Shown: piece after piece, positions 1 to 8,854 of the stretch
Numbering within the stretch: position 1 is the stretch's first letter
How the letters are laid out: each line of letters opens with the position of its first letter
Translations under genes and position numbers: made by a program
Notes under the pieces: generated by a model
What the model was told of the DNA's origin: nothing
The model's input: the letters and a program-made list of their open reading frames with translations, nothing else
Databases searched by the model: none
Source: Chloroflexota bacterium
GTDB taxonomy: Bacteria; Chloroflexota; Anaerolineae; Aggregatilineales; Phototrophicaceae
DNA length: 64,000 bases
Reading direction: 5' to 3'
NCBI GenBank assembly: GCA_020161935.1
Contig: JAIUNI010000003.1
Location: forward strand, 186,001-250,000

Positions 1-85
1 AAGTCTTTAAAGTCCCTCGCCCTGAGGGAGAGGGATTTAGGGTGAGGGCTTAAAATAATCATCCACCACTTAAGGTAGTCCTACC
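1..85. repeat. Left copy of an inverted repeat (partner 4286-4401)
   Basis: Bases 1-85 are the reverse complement of 4286-4401 apart from one replacement: four bases (ATTT) here correspond to 35 bases there. The homology covers the common CCCTCGCCCTGAGGGAGAGGG motif and also about 40 bases of unique flank ending in GTAGTCCTACC. It is therefore more than a chance match of a common motif. The copy may continue left of the window. Confidence 0.85.
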
Positions 86-138
86 TTTGGTTCGAATACT
101 CTAACTTTGGGTCATACATTTTATTGAGGAAAAAGCGA

Positions 139-897
139 ATGAGCGAGACAAAACGGATTGCGCTGGTAACGGGGGCGGGAACGGGTGTCGGCAAGCGTAC
201 GGCGCTCGTGCTGTGGGCGGCGGGTTATTCGTTGGTGGTGGCAGGTCGGCGGCGCGAGCCGTTGGAACAGGTCGTCGCCGAGGCGGGGGTGGACGACACG
301 CGCAGCTTGATTGTGCCGACCGACATTACCGATCCGAAGGCGGTGGCTGATTTGTTCGCTGCGACGGTGGAAAAGTTCGGGCGGCTGGATGTGGTGTTCA
401 ACAACGCGGGAGTGAGCGCCCCTCAAATGCCGTTGGAGGACATCAGCTACGACCAGTGGCGGACGGTGCTGGATACGTGCGTAACCGGCACGTTTTTGTG
501 TATCCAGCACGCCTTCCGCATCATGAAGCAGCAGAACCCCGGCGGCGGGCGGATTATCAACAACGGGTCCCTTTCGGCACAGCGACCGCGCCTCCAATCG
601 TCAGCCTATACAGCGGCGAAACATGCGATTAATGGGCTGACCAAAGCCGCCGCGCTGGATGGTCGGCAGTTTAATATCACCGTCGGGCAGATCGACATCG
701 GCAACGCCTTAACTGATATGACCGCCGGTATGTATCAAGGGGTGACGCAGCCGAACGGACAGGTTATCCCCGAACCGACGATTGATGCCGAGCATATCGC
801 ACAGGCGGTGCTGTATATGGCGAACCTGCCGCTGGATGTGAATGTGCCGTTCATGACGGTGATGGCAAACCAGATGCCCTTTATGGGGCGCGGTTGA
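139..897 (+). CDS. SDR family NAD(P)-dependent oxidoreductase
   Basis: Short-chain dehydrogenase/reductase of 252 residues, the usual size for a classical SDR. The N-terminal cofactor motif TGAGTGVG, the NNAG motif and the catalytic pair YTAAK are all visible, so it should be an active cytoplasmic NAD(P)-dependent oxidoreductase. The substrate cannot be read from sequence. I chose ATG 139 over an in-frame TTG at 124 because GAGGA at 126-130 is well placed as ribosome binding site for 139. The next gene, a serine hydrolase, follows on the same strand after about 140 bp. Confidence 0.9.
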   Translation: MSETKRIALVTGAGTGVGKRTALVLWAAGYSLVVAGRRREPLEQVVAEAGVDDTRSLIVPTDITDPKAVADLFAATVEKFGRLDVVFNNAGVSAPQMPLEDISYDQWRTVLDTCVTGTFLCIQHAFRIMKQQNPGGGRIINNGSLSAQRPRLQSSAYTAAKHAINGLTKAAALDGRQFNITVGQIDIGNALTDMTAGMYQGVTQPNGQVIPEPTIDAEHIAQAVLYMANLPLDVNVPFMTVMANQMPFMGRG

Positions 898-1038
898 GCC
901 ACTTTAGGCAAATGCCATAAGAAAAGACCAATCCATTTTATGGATATATCGGGTGGTGATGAACCGGATAACATTCTATAGTCACGCCGAAATGGTGGTC
1001 TTTCACCGGGTAATCGCGAAGGCATGAGGGAGACGAGT

Positions 1039-2403
1039 ATGAGCCGAACGGTACAGCATGATTTTATCGCGCAGAATGCCGATTTAGCGGCGACCGCTGC
1101 ATTATTGGACAAGTGGATTGACTCGCAGTTGCACGACCGGCGTTTACCCGGTTTGGCGGCGGGTATCGTCCACAAAGGGGAGTTAGTTTGGGGGGGCGGC
1201 TATGGCTTTGCCGATATTGAAAACGGCAAGCCGGTGACGCTCGATACTCGTTTTCGCATCGCCAGCATCACCAAGACCTTCACGGCGATTGCCATTTTGC
1301 AACTGCGCGACAGTGGCAAGCTGAAACTGGACGATCCGGTGAGCCAATATTTGCCGTGGTTCACGCTGCGCTACGAGGGCGCACCAGCCATCACCATCCG
1401 GCATTTGCTGGCGCATACGTCCGGCTTACCGCGCGACGCGAGCGTGCCGCACTGGACGGATGATGCGTTCCAGTCGTGGGATGATGTGGTGATAACCACT
1501 CAGCAGCGTAAGCCGGTGAACCCGCCGCTGGTTGAATTCGGTTATTCGAACCTCGGTTACACGCTGCTGGGCGGCATCGTCACGGCGGTGAGCGGGCAGC
1601 CGTGGGAGACGTATATTAAGACTCAGATCCTCGAACCGTTGGGCATGGATAACACGACGGTTTCGCCAACCGCGCCGGATGAGGGGTTGGCCTTCGGTTA
1701 TTACAAGCCGAACGCGGAATATGTGCGGAAGGCCACGCCATTTGTTGATACGAAGGGTTTCGCGCCGTCCGCCAGCATGGCCTCGTCGGTGAATGACCTC
1801 GCGAAGTACGCCCGTTTCCACCTCGGTACGGAGGATTCGCCGGTGCTTTCCAAACACACGCTGCGCGAGATGCACCAGATCGAGTGGCTAAACAAGGATT
1901 GGCAGGGCGGCTACGGCTTGGGGACATTCGTTCAAAAGATTGGCGACTGGACGGTTAGTGGTCACTCCGGCGGCTACAAAGGTTATCTGACGCAGTTCAT
2001 GATGTGCCGCGACCACAACACGGGTGTGATCGTGCTGACCAACAGTTTGGACAGCGCACCCCATGAGTTCGTGGACAGTATCTTTAAGCTGATACTGCCT
2101 GAGATCCTGAAAGCCACAAAACCAGCGCCTGCACAAGCCAAAGCAGAATGGCAGCAGTTGGAAGGCTCATACAGCGGTGATTGGGGTGATGTGGTGGTAA
2201 TGGTGCGTGACGGTCACTTGCAGATAGTTTATCTACGGTATTTGAATATGCCGCCCGTGAACCTTGAACCGACTGATAACCCGCTTGAGTTCGTGCTGAA
2301 GGAGCCGGGGAACCCGTGGGAAACAGCGCGGTTTGAACTGAATGACGCAGGGAAGGTGACGCGGTTATGGACGCGGAACGAGTACCTGCTGCCAAAGGGG
2401 TAA
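1039..2403 (+). CDS. Serine hydrolase, class C beta-lactamase / PBP-like
   Basis: A 454-residue protein of the beta-lactamase class C/esterase/D-aminopeptidase family. The three active-site elements are visible: SITK (nucleophile Ser and general-base Lys), YSN (tyrosine motif) and HSGG in place of KTG. After the catalytic domain there is a C-terminal extension of about 100 residues of the kind seen in lipocalin-like tails. No signal peptide is obvious, so it is probably cytoplasmic. ATG 1039 is preferred to 1024 because GAGGGA lies about 7 bases upstream of it. Substrate unknown: it could be an esterase, a peptidase or a beta-lactam-related enzyme. Confidence 0.88.
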   Translation: MSRTVQHDFIAQNADLAATAALLDKWIDSQLHDRRLPGLAAGIVHKGELVWGGGYGFADIENGKPVTLDTRFRIASITKTFTAIAILQLRDSGKLKLDDPVSQYLPWFTLRYEGAPAITIRHLLAHTSGLPRDASVPHWTDDAFQSWDDVVITTQQRKPVNPPLVEFGYSNLGYTLLGGIVTAVSGQPWETYIKTQILEPLGMDNTTVSPTAPDEGLAFGYYKPNAEYVRKATPFVDTKGFAPSASMASSVNDLAKYARFHLGTEDSPVLSKHTLREMHQIEWLNKDWQGGYGLGTFVQKIGDWTVSGHSGGYKGYLTQFMMCRDHNTGVIVLTNSLDSAPHEFVDSIFKLILPEILKATKPAPAQAKAEWQQLEGSYSGDWGDVVVMVRDGHLQIVYLRYLNMPPVNLEPTDNPLEFVLKEPGNPWETARFELNDAGKVTRLWTRNEYLLPKG

Positions 2404-2425
2404 GTAGCAGTAGTTAGTTAAGGAA

Positions 2426-2458
2426 AAACAGCCCACTGAGCGAGTGGGCTGTTTAATT
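2426..2458. terminator. Bidirectional intrinsic terminator
   Basis: A perfect 12-bp stem (2426-2437 paired with 2443-2454) with loop GAGCG. It has an A-rich left flank and TTT on the right, so it can end the hydrolase gene on the plus strand. On the minus strand it can end transcription coming from the CBM48 gene or from the possible RNA between them. Confidence 0.85.
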
Positions 2459-2600
2459 CGGGTTGTGGAAGGTTGTGCCTTCGACCCCAGCTTGGCCCCA
2501 CATCAGCACGGTCGCAGGCTCCCTCCCCCGACAGCCGTCGTAACAGGGAGCGAACTGACTCTCATGATTTGGTGATTTCGAGACATTGTTCAAGGTTCGA
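2455..2600 (-). ncRNA. Possible structured RNA or structured 3' UTR (unassigned)
   Basis: This GC-rich stretch has no ORF and lies between the CBM48 gene stop and a strong terminator. Read on the minus strand it can form a hairpin at 2518-2551: a GCTCCCT/AGGGAGC outer stem and a CGAC/GTCG inner stem. Two tandem GGTTGTG words lie at 2461-2477. I could not match it to SRP RNA, tmRNA, 6S RNA or RNase P by eye. It may be only a 3' UTR. Confidence 0.22.
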
Positions 2601-2608
2601 TAGATGGA

Positions 2609-2905
2609 TTAAGTAATGACAACTGAATTGTCACCGAAGAATGTGTTCTGGACGTACTTATCCGCGTGCCAATCGTTGTGCCATTCGGTGCTGTTCACCA
2701 GATAACGGAATTGGTATTCGCGGCCTTTTTCGAGTGAGACTTCAACCGTGTGATTGCCTTCCTTATCTTTCTTCATGAGCGTGGCCTGTTCATCCCAGTT
2801 GTTGAAATCACCGACGAGATGAACCGTTTCGGCTTGAACATCTTTTGGGAGCGAAAAAGTGACCTTGACTGCTTTACCCCGACCATTCTTTTTTGTGAGC
2901 ATCAT
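2609..2905 (-). CDS. Stand-alone glycogen-binding (CBM48/AMPK-beta-like) protein
   Basis: A 98-residue protein made almost wholly of one carbohydrate-binding module. The motif GDFNNWD with a following hydrophobic FRYLV strand and NDWHAD is typical of isoamylase N-terminal/AMPK glycogen-binding domains. No catalytic domain is attached. It probably binds glycogen or a related alpha-glucan in the cytoplasm, either as an adaptor or as an unknown binding protein. ATG 2905 is preceded by GAGAAAGG at a workable distance. The neighbours do not suggest a glycogen operon. Confidence 0.85.
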   Translation of the reverse strand: MMLTKKNGRGKAVKVTFSLPKDVQAETVHLVGDFNNWDEQATLMKKDKEGNHTVEVSLEKGREYQFRYLVNSTEWHNDWHADKYVQNTFFGDNSVVIT

Positions 2906-3365
2906 ATGCCTTTCTCAACCAATAGTTTGATACGCTAACACCATGCTCCACTCTTATTCTACGCCCTGTTCGGCTTAGTACATGAAGCAATCGGTGAATT
3001 TTTAAATAGGCCAGTAGGCTACGAGGCGCTTATAGATGAGAGCAATACATTTAACCGCCAAGTCGCCAAGAGCGCCAAGAATTATAGAGAACGCCAACGT
3101 TTTATGGTGGTGGCGGCGACAAAATGGTTTACAAACGATACAAAAGTTGAAAATGTTCGAAATATTGCAGTTGTTGCAGTTGATGTTGTTGTTACAGCAT
3201 GGCTTTGACGGCGGCAGTGAGAGAGCGATCTGCTGAATGTTCTCAAATTTCTTCAAATTCTTCACTTTCACAGTGTATTTTATGTCGGAAATGTCGGCGA
3301 AGGCGACGACGACATAAAGGTTTTTTGTGTCGGAAATGTCGTCAGAGTCAGAACCTCACCCCTGC

Positions 3366-3396
3366 GATGGTACGCTCTCATGCTCACTCCACCGTC
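3366..3396. repeat. 31-bp palindromic-ended mini-element, copy 1
   Basis: The unit starts GATGGT and ends ACCGTC and sits inside a CCTCACCC...CTCTCC context. A second copy at 4335-4365 starts GATGGT and ends ACCATC inside the same context. The two differ at about six positions. Confidence 0.6.
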
Positions 3397-3573
3397 AGCC
3401 TCTCCATTTGCTGAGTACAGCTTGGATAGGGGAACAAAATACTTGGCAAATTTGGCGACAATTTCGGCAATGGCAAAGGTAAACTCTGTGCCAATTCTTA
3501 TTATCCTCGGCTGACATTTGGCAAAGTTGGCAAAAATCATATTTTTGACTGCCGTCGCCAAGTTTGCCAATCG

Positions 3574-3631
3574 TTTTATTTGCAGTGGCAGAAGGTTGGT
3601 TCGCTGCTGCCCCGCAAGGGGACTATAGCAA
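3574..3631. repeat. 58-bp direct repeat, copy 1
   Basis: Identical by eye to 3742-3799, 168 bp downstream. Because 168 is a multiple of three, an accidental open frame reads through both copies. Confidence 0.9.
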
Positions 3632-3741
3632 TGGTTGCTGCAAAAGGCAGTCTTTAGTCGACAGTCAACAGGTGACAGTCATTAGTCATCAGCTATCAGT
3701 CGCCAGTCTCCAGCTCAATACAAAGACAAATCGCCAAATCA

Positions 3742-3799
3742 TTTTATTTGCAGTGGCAGAAGGTTGGTTCGCTGCTGCCCCGCAAGGGGACTATAGCAA
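3742..3799. repeat. 58-bp direct repeat, copy 2
   Basis: Second copy of the unit at 3574-3631. The spacer between the copies holds CAGTC-type simple repeats. Confidence 0.9.
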
Positions 3800-4285
3800 C
3801 GTTTGCAGCAAAATCGTTATCAGTCAACAGTTTTCAGTTGACAGTCCAATGCAAAGACAAAGGCAAGTCGCTTCATCATCCCTCCAAAGCGTAAAATGCG
3901 GCACGAGGATTTGTGCTTTTGTGCATCATCGTGAGGGTTTGCCACCGTCACTTCCGGCCCTACAGCCAAGCCTGTTTCTATTGTATGAGAAGTCGGTGGC
4001 GAAAGGGTGAACATTTGTCAGAACATTTGGTCACTTTTAAGGGGTGTTGGCACTAACTTTGCAGGGGAGAACTGACAGCGAAAGGTTGTTAGACGGTTGG
4101 AAAATGGTTTGCCGACAAACCTGATTCAAACGTAGGAAATAATAAGTTTCAAGTTTGAAGTGGCAAGTTTCAAGTTCAAAGCAAAGGCAGTTGAGCAGGT
4201 CAGTGCCGCCACGCCCTGACTAGCCACAAACCCTTCAACCTGATAGACTAACACCTGTTCTAATAACAATCTGAAATGATGATAT

Positions 4286-4401
4286 GGTAGGACTACCTTA
4301 AGTGGTGGATGATTATTTTAAGCCCTCACCCTACGATGGTACGTTCGCAGGCTCACTCCACCATCAGCCCTCTCCCTCAGGGCGAGGGACTTTAAAGACT
4401 T
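4286..4401. repeat. Right copy of the inverted repeat, carrying a 31-bp insert
   Basis: Reverse complement of 1-85 except that a GATGGT...ACCATC unit (4335-4365) plus a few flanking bases replaces the four-base centre. The two copies bracket about 4.2 kb holding three genes and island A. Confidence 0.85.
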
Positions 4402-4500
4402 TTATGGTTCATTTTGCGATGAAATCGACACAAAATGAATTTCCACCGTTTAGTGTGGTGCTACCGATGATATTTCTGACAGTTAGCGTGAGATGGACTT

Positions 4501-7050
4501 ATGATTCCGCTGCGGCTTGAACTGAAAAACTTTTTGGCTTATCGCTCGCCCGATCCCCTGCGTTTCGACGGGATTCATCTGGCGTGTTTAACCGGTCACA
4601 ACGGCGCGGGGAAGTCGTCCCTGCTGGACGCGATTACGTGGGCGCTGTGGGGTGAAGCACGCGCCAAACGCGACGACGAAATGGTACACATGGGTCAAAC
4701 CGACATGCTGGTGCAGTTGGACTTTGACCAAGAAGGCACGAATTACCGCGTGGTCCGGCGGCGCTCGCGCAAGGGGCGCGGAACGGGGACGCTCGATCTG
4801 TTCTCGGTGGTGGAGGGGCAGGTGACGACCCTCAGCGAACCGTCGATCCGCGAGACGCAGGAGAAGATCAACCGGCTGCTGCGGTTGGATTACGAGACGT
4901 TCACGAGTTCGGCGTTCTTACAACAGGGCAAAGCGGATGCCTTTACCACGAAACCACCGGCACAGCGCAAGCAAATCCTCTCGGATATTTTGGGGCTGGC
5001 ACAGTGGGAGCGTTACGAGGACGCGGCGAAGGAAGCGCTGAAAGCGCTGGCGAACGAGCTGGCGGTGATCGCCCAGCGCATTAAGGATATTGACGAAGAA
5101 CTGGCGAAAGAGCCGCGCCTGAAAACGGTGCTGCGCGAGGCCGAAACCGCACAACAGGAAGCCGAAGCCGCGCTCAAAGTGGCGGAAGCCAAGCTGGCGG
5201 AGGTGGCGGAAGCCCCGGTGCAGATGAAGGCCGCGCAGGAACGCAAAGCCGAGGTCGAACGGCACAAACGCGAGCGCGAACGCGATATACAGGCAATTGC
5301 GACCGACATCACGCGGCAGTCGGCGCGCATCAGCGATTATCAGACGATCATCGGACGGCGCGAAGAAATCGAGAAGGGTTACGCGGCGCTGCAATCGGCG
5401 CGGGATGCGGACACGGCGCTGGGCGATAAGCTGATCCAACTGAGCGATTTTGACGAGGCGCGGCGTGATTTGGAGAAGCGGCTGCGGGACGCGCGGGCGG
5501 AACTGGAAAACGAAGCCAGCGGGTATACGGCGCAGATCGAGGAACTCCAGCGGGCGCTGAAACAAGCAGACGCGGAAGCCCTGAGCGCGGCGCAAGCGGA
5601 TGTGACCGGCTTACAGGCGTTGGAGGCCGAACGCAACAGCCTGAACGAATTGATGACCACGTTGAATGAAGACGGCGCGGGGTTACGTGGCTTGCTCAAG
5701 ACGCTAGAAGATGACGGCAAGAAGCAGGGCATCCGCATCGAGCAGTTGAAGGCCACCGAGAGCGCGACCTGCCCCCTGTGCGGTCAGCCGTTGAGCGAGC
5801 AGCACCGGCTTGAGATGGTCACGCAGCTCGAAGGCGAACTGGCGACGATGCGTGGGGAATACGGTGAGCATCGGGAACGGGCAGCAGCAATCCGTGAGGA
5901 AACCGGCGGCTACAAAACCCAGCTTACCGAGTGGGATACCGAACTCAAGCGGCTGCAACCGCTGTTGGCGCGGGTGGGTGTGCTGCAAGCGCAGATGGAC
6001 GCGGCGAACGATGCCGAGGTGCGGGTGACGGAAGTGAGCGCCAAGCTGGAAGCAGTACAAGCACTGCTTACGGCGGAAACCTTCGCACAGGACATTCGCG
6101 ACCAACTGACGGCGCTGGAAAGCGAACGGGCGCAGATCGGCTATGACCGGAGTAGCCACGACGCGGCACGGCAGCAGTTGGATACCTACCGCGCCTATGA
6201 GACCCAGCAAACCGAACTCACGGTGGCGATTAAGGCGCTGCCGGACGCACAGGCGGCGCTCGAAGCGGCAACCCTGCGGCAGGAGCGCACGCAGAAGGCG
6301 CTGGACGAGGACGGCGAGGCGATTGAAGGGCTGAAAACGGAGATCGCCAAGCTGGAGGTATTGGTGAAGGAACAGCAGGCGCGGCAGCAGGAGGTCAACC
6401 ACCTGCGGTCATTCGAGCGGACGCAGTATCAACGGCTGGTGAACGCGCGGCAGGAGTTGGATGCGCTCGACAAGCAGCGGAAGCGGAAGGGCGAACTGGA
6501 AGCGCGGCAGGAAACACGGCAGCACGACCAAGTGGTTTACGACGAACTGCGGAAGGCGTTCGGGAAGAACGGCGTACCGGCGATGATTATCGAGGCCGCC
6601 ATACCGGAACTGGAAGAGTCGGCGAACGGGCTGCTCTCGCGGATGACGGACGGGCGGATGAACTTGCACTTCAGCACGCAGCGCGAGAAGATCAACGCGG
6701 AAGGGGTGATCGAGACACTGGACATCGAGATCGCGGATGAACTGGGCACACGCAGCTATGAGCTTTACAGCGGCGGCGAGGCATTCCGCATCAACTTCGC
6801 GATACGGGTGGCGCTGTCACAAATGCTGGCGCGGCGGGCGGGGGCGCACCTGCGGACGCTGTTCATCGACGAAGGCTTCGGCACGCAGGACGAGGACGGG
6901 CGCAACAAGCTCGTGGAGGCGATCACGGCGATTCAGGACGAGTTCGACCTGATCCTTGTCATCACGCATATTGACGACCTGCGCGACTCGTTCCCCGTGC
7001 ATATCATGGTGGACAAGACCCCGAATGGGAGTCGGGTCAGTGTGCGGTAG
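4501..7050 (+). CDS. sbcC: SbcC/Rad50-type SMC-like ATPase
   Basis: An 849-residue DNA-repair ATPase of the SbcC/Rad50 class. The N-terminal Walker A is GHNGAGKSS. Long coiled coils follow, interrupted by a zinc-hook CPLC near residues 424-427. The C-terminal half carries the ABC signature YSGGE, Walker B with LFIDEGFGTQD, and a switch histidine in ITHIDD. With an SbcD/Mre11 nuclease it would process DNA ends and hairpins. The nuclease partner normally sits next to it. Here the upstream 1.6 kb is repeat island and no SbcD-like gene is in the window. ATG 4501 begins just after the inverted repeat region; its ribosome binding site is weak. Confidence 0.93.
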   Translation: MIPLRLELKNFLAYRSPDPLRFDGIHLACLTGHNGAGKSSLLDAITWALWGEARAKRDDEMVHMGQTDMLVQLDFDQEGTNYRVVRRRSRKGRGTGTLDLFSVVEGQVTTLSEPSIRETQEKINRLLRLDYETFTSSAFLQQGKADAFTTKPPAQRKQILSDILGLAQWERYEDAAKEALKALANELAVIAQRIKDIDEELAKEPRLKTVLREAETAQQEAEAALKVAEAKLAEVAEAPVQMKAAQERKAEVERHKRERERDIQAIATDITRQSARISDYQTIIGRREEIEKGYAALQSARDADTALGDKLIQLSDFDEARRDLEKRLRDARAELENEASGYTAQIEELQRALKQADAEALSAAQADVTGLQALEAERNSLNELMTTLNEDGAGLRGLLKTLEDDGKKQGIRIEQLKATESATCPLCGQPLSEQHRLEMVTQLEGELATMRGEYGEHRERAAAIREETGGYKTQLTEWDTELKRLQPLLARVGVLQAQMDAANDAEVRVTEVSAKLEAVQALLTAETFAQDIRDQLTALESERAQIGYDRSSHDAARQQLDTYRAYETQQTELTVAIKALPDAQAALEAATLRQERTQKALDEDGEAIEGLKTEIAKLEVLVKEQQARQQEVNHLRSFERTQYQRLVNARQELDALDKQRKRKGELEARQETRQHDQVVYDELRKAFGKNGVPAMIIEAAIPELEESANGLLSRMTDGRMNLHFSTQREKINAEGVIETLDIEIADELGTRSYELYSGGEAFRINFAIRVALSQMLARRAGAHLRTLFIDEGFGTQDEDGRNKLVEAITAIQDEFDLILVITHIDDLRDSFPVHIMVDKTPNGSRVSVR

Positions 7051-7066
7051 AGGAAATGCAGGGAGA

Positions 7067-7230
7067 TTTAACACAAAGGCTCGAAGGCACAGAGACACAA
7101 AGGAATGCGGGAGAATTGAACCACAGAGGCGCAGAGAACGCCAAGGGGAAGGCAGAGGGATTTAACACAAAGGCTCGAAGGCACAGAGACACGGAGGGAA
7201 TACAAATCGCCAAGTGCGCCAAGGGGTTGT
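7067..7230. repeat. Cluster of dispersed CACAGAG-type repeats
   Basis: A 32-bp unit rich in ACAAAGG and CACAGAGACAC occurs twice (7067-7098 and 7161-7192), with a related ACCACAGAGGCGCAGAG unit between. Relatives occur at 12461-12600, 16369-16460, 27056-27145 and 27624-27715. It is non-coding. Confidence 0.8.
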
Positions 7231-7271
7231 ATAGCGGGTCTCACAATGCATAGTAGATGAGGGTAAGGCAT

Positions 7272-7718
7272 ATGAGGAAAATTCTACGCTGGGCAATTTT
7301 TTTGCTCGTAAGCATGTCGATTTGTGCGGCAACTGTCCACTTTTCCTCAATCGCCTATTGTGAGTACCGCAAAACCTTGCCAACCGTTATTGAATACCCC
7401 GGCGCTCAACTTACACGTCAGTATGTGGATTTTTTATATGACTCCTACTCCATTACGCTTTGGCCTATTGAACTTGAAGAACCTCACCTTTCTCTCGTTG
7501 TTTATTATTATGAGACGAGTGATCGCCCTGAAGAAGTTCAAGCGTTTTTTGCGGCGAACGGTGGCAGTATATCTCCCCAAAAACCTAACCCTAACAACCC
7601 GTTCACGATAGAGGGTATAGCCCAGCCATTTGGTGAATATGACTTTACTGCGCGGTGGAACCAAGAGAGAAGCCTAACTGAATACTTTATTGAAATATTC
7701 TGGGAAAGTTGTGATTAG
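7272..7718 (+). CDS. Hypothetical protein with N-terminal signal/anchor
   Basis: About 148 residues. A hydrophobic N-terminal segment (IFLLVSMSICAATV) looks like a signal peptide or single anchor, followed by a roughly 110-residue soluble region with no motif I recognise. An alternative ATG at 7257 would add five residues. 7272 has AAGG just upstream and gives a cleaner signal sequence. It is isolated between repeats and the SnoaL-like gene and more AT-rich than sbcC. Function unknown. Confidence 0.6.
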   Translation: MRKILRWAIFLLVSMSICAATVHFSSIAYCEYRKTLPTVIEYPGAQLTRQYVDFLYDSYSITLWPIELEEPHLSLVVYYYETSDRPEEVQAFFAANGGSISPQKPNPNNPFTIEGIAQPFGEYDFTARWNQERSLTEYFIEIFWESCD

Positions 7719-7772
7719 GCATCGAGAACAGTATCGAACTCTTTTGCACAATACATTTTACAGAGGCGAAAA

Positions 7773-8144
7773 GTGACCACCAACGAAGCAATAGTACGGG
7801 CGATGTGGGCGACGTTTGATCGGTTCGAGTTCGCGGCGGCTGCTCCCCTGCTGCATGACGACTTCACCTGCGAGTGGCCGCAGTCGCGCGAGCGGATTAT
7901 CGGGCGCGAGAACTTCATCGCCATCAACGCGGAGTATCCGGGGCGCTGGCGGATCACGGTAACGCGGTTGGTCGCCAGCGGCGAGCAGGTGGTGACCGAG
8001 TGCGACGTGAGCAACGGCGCGGTGACGGTGCAAGCCGTGTCGTTCTTCACGCTGAAGGATGGGCAGATCATCCACATTCGCGAGTATTGGCCGGACACGA
8101 TGGAGGCGCAGGCGTGGCGGGCGCAGTGGGTGGAGCGGTACTGA
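7773..8144 (+). CDS. SnoaL/NTF2-like domain protein
   Basis: A 123-residue single-domain protein. The pattern of an N-terminal helix (IVRAMWATFDRFEF), LLHDDFTCEWP, and a closing strand with DGQIIHIREYWP is that of SnoaL-like/NTF2-like cone-barrel proteins, which are often small isomerases or ligand-binding proteins. The exact activity cannot be inferred. The start is GTG 7773 with AGAGG at 7762-7766. There is no clear operon partner. Confidence 0.75.
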   Translation: MTTNEAIVRAMWATFDRFEFAAAAPLLHDDFTCEWPQSRERIIGRENFIAINAEYPGRWRITVTRLVASGEQVVTECDVSNGAVTVQAVSFFTLKDGQIIHIREYWPDTMEAQAWRAQWVERY

Positions 8145-8201
8145 GGGACGCAATTTTAGCTTATAATATACGTGACGGTTTGAAGTAGAAAGGTGACTAT
8201 C

Positions 8202-8441
8202 ATGGTCATGGCTGATGTACGACAAAAGTTGATTGCCAAAATTGATGACCTGACCAATGAACAGCTTGAATCCCTTTTGAATTATGCCGAGTCAATGCAA
8301 GTGGGAAGTTTTACCAACCAGTCTGGCAAAGGAAGAAACGCTTTAGTTGGTTTCATTTCTGGCCCAGTTGACGCAGCAGAGCGAACAGAAGAAATTCTAT
8401 GGGCAGAATTTGGGATGAGATCATCAGATGACCAAGACTGA
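8202..8441 (+). CDS. Probable antitoxin of a PIN-domain pair
   Basis: A 79-residue protein with an N-terminal helix resembling small antitoxins that begin with a KIDDLTNEQLESLL-type helix, and an acidic C-terminus. It overlaps the following PIN toxin by 14 bp, the usual arrangement of a VapBC-like addiction pair. A TATAAT box lies at 8162-8167. AGAAAGG at 8187-8193 supports ATG 8202, with ATG 8208 as a possible alternative. The antitoxin identity rests mainly on position. Confidence 0.65.
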   Translation: MVMADVRQKLIAKIDDLTNEQLESLLNYAESMQVGSFTNQSGKGRNALVGFISGPVDAAERTEEILWAEFGMRSSDDQD

Positions 8442-8847
8442 GGTGATTGCAGACACGAGTTTTGTGGTTGCAGTGATGATTTCGACTGATAGATGGCATC
8501 AGCGATGTGTCGATTTATTCAACCAATATGATCGTATTTATCTGCCACAATCTGCTCTAGCAGAAATCGCCTTCATGATTACTCGATTAGGTGGCAGGCA
8601 AGCGACACTGTATTTTTTCCAGCACCTGAATCAATCACCCTATGAACTGGTTGCACTCATTCCAGAGGATATTCAGCGAACGGCGGATTTGCTGGATCAG
8701 TATGCCGATGCGCGACCGGATTTTGTTGATTTGAGTATCGTTGCGGTAGCAGAGCGCATGAACGTGCCACGCATCCTCACGCTAGATCGCCGCGACTTTG
8801 AAATTATCCGTCCGCGTCATATCGACCACTTCGAACTGCTGCCGTAG
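8428..8847 (+). CDS. PIN-domain ribonuclease toxin (VapC-like)
   Basis: A 139-residue PIN-domain protein, probably the toxin of a type II toxin-antitoxin pair that cleaves RNA. The acidic residues expected for the metal site are visible: Asp in VIADTSF near the start, Glu in SALAEIAF, Asp in PDFVDLSIVA and Asp in ILTLDRRDF. It overlaps the upstream small gene by 14 bp, which implies translational coupling. The gene ends 8 bp before the convergent hybrid kinase. Confidence 0.85.
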   Translation: MTKTEVIADTSFVVAVMISTDRWHQRCVDLFNQYDRIYLPQSALAEIAFMITRLGGRQATLYFFQHLNQSPYELVALIPEDIQRTADLLDQYADARPDFVDLSIVAVAERMNVPRILTLDRRDFEIIRPRHIDHFELLP

Positions 8848-8854
8848 GCTGTAA

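Larger units (their letters stand above)
2906..4285. other. Gene-free, repeat-rich, AT-rich island A
   Basis: About 1.4 kb with no convincing gene. It is built from short recurring words (TTGGCAA, TGTCGGAAATGTCG, TTCTTCAAATTCTTC, CAGTCNNCAGT). It contains a 58-bp direct repeat and a 31-bp palindromic-ended insert at 3366-3396. Parts of 3190-3350 and 4005-4050 recur, diverged and inverted, at 38150-38760. It may be a graveyard of non-autonomous elements. Open frames such as 3564-4010 are accidental. Confidence 0.7.

Noticed and set aside
3002..3271. Cys/Asn-rich small open frame on the minus strand
   Set aside because: Its composition is the translation of TTGTTGCAGTTG-like simple sequence and no start signal is present.
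3574..3799. Possible CRISPR-like direct repeats
   Set aside because: Only two copies, 58 bp long with a 110-bp spacer of simple repeats, and no cas genes.
3564..4010. 148-codon open frame containing two copies of a 19-residue peptide
   Set aside because: The peptide repeat comes from the 58-bp DNA repeat whose spacing happens to be a multiple of three. There is no ribosome binding site, the rest is simple-repeat translation, and it lies inside a non-coding island.
4918..5595. 225-codon antisense frame inside sbcC (and other long antisense frames)
   Set aside because: It is a shadow of a GC-rich gene; composition is Arg/Leu-rich and it has no support outside the sense gene.
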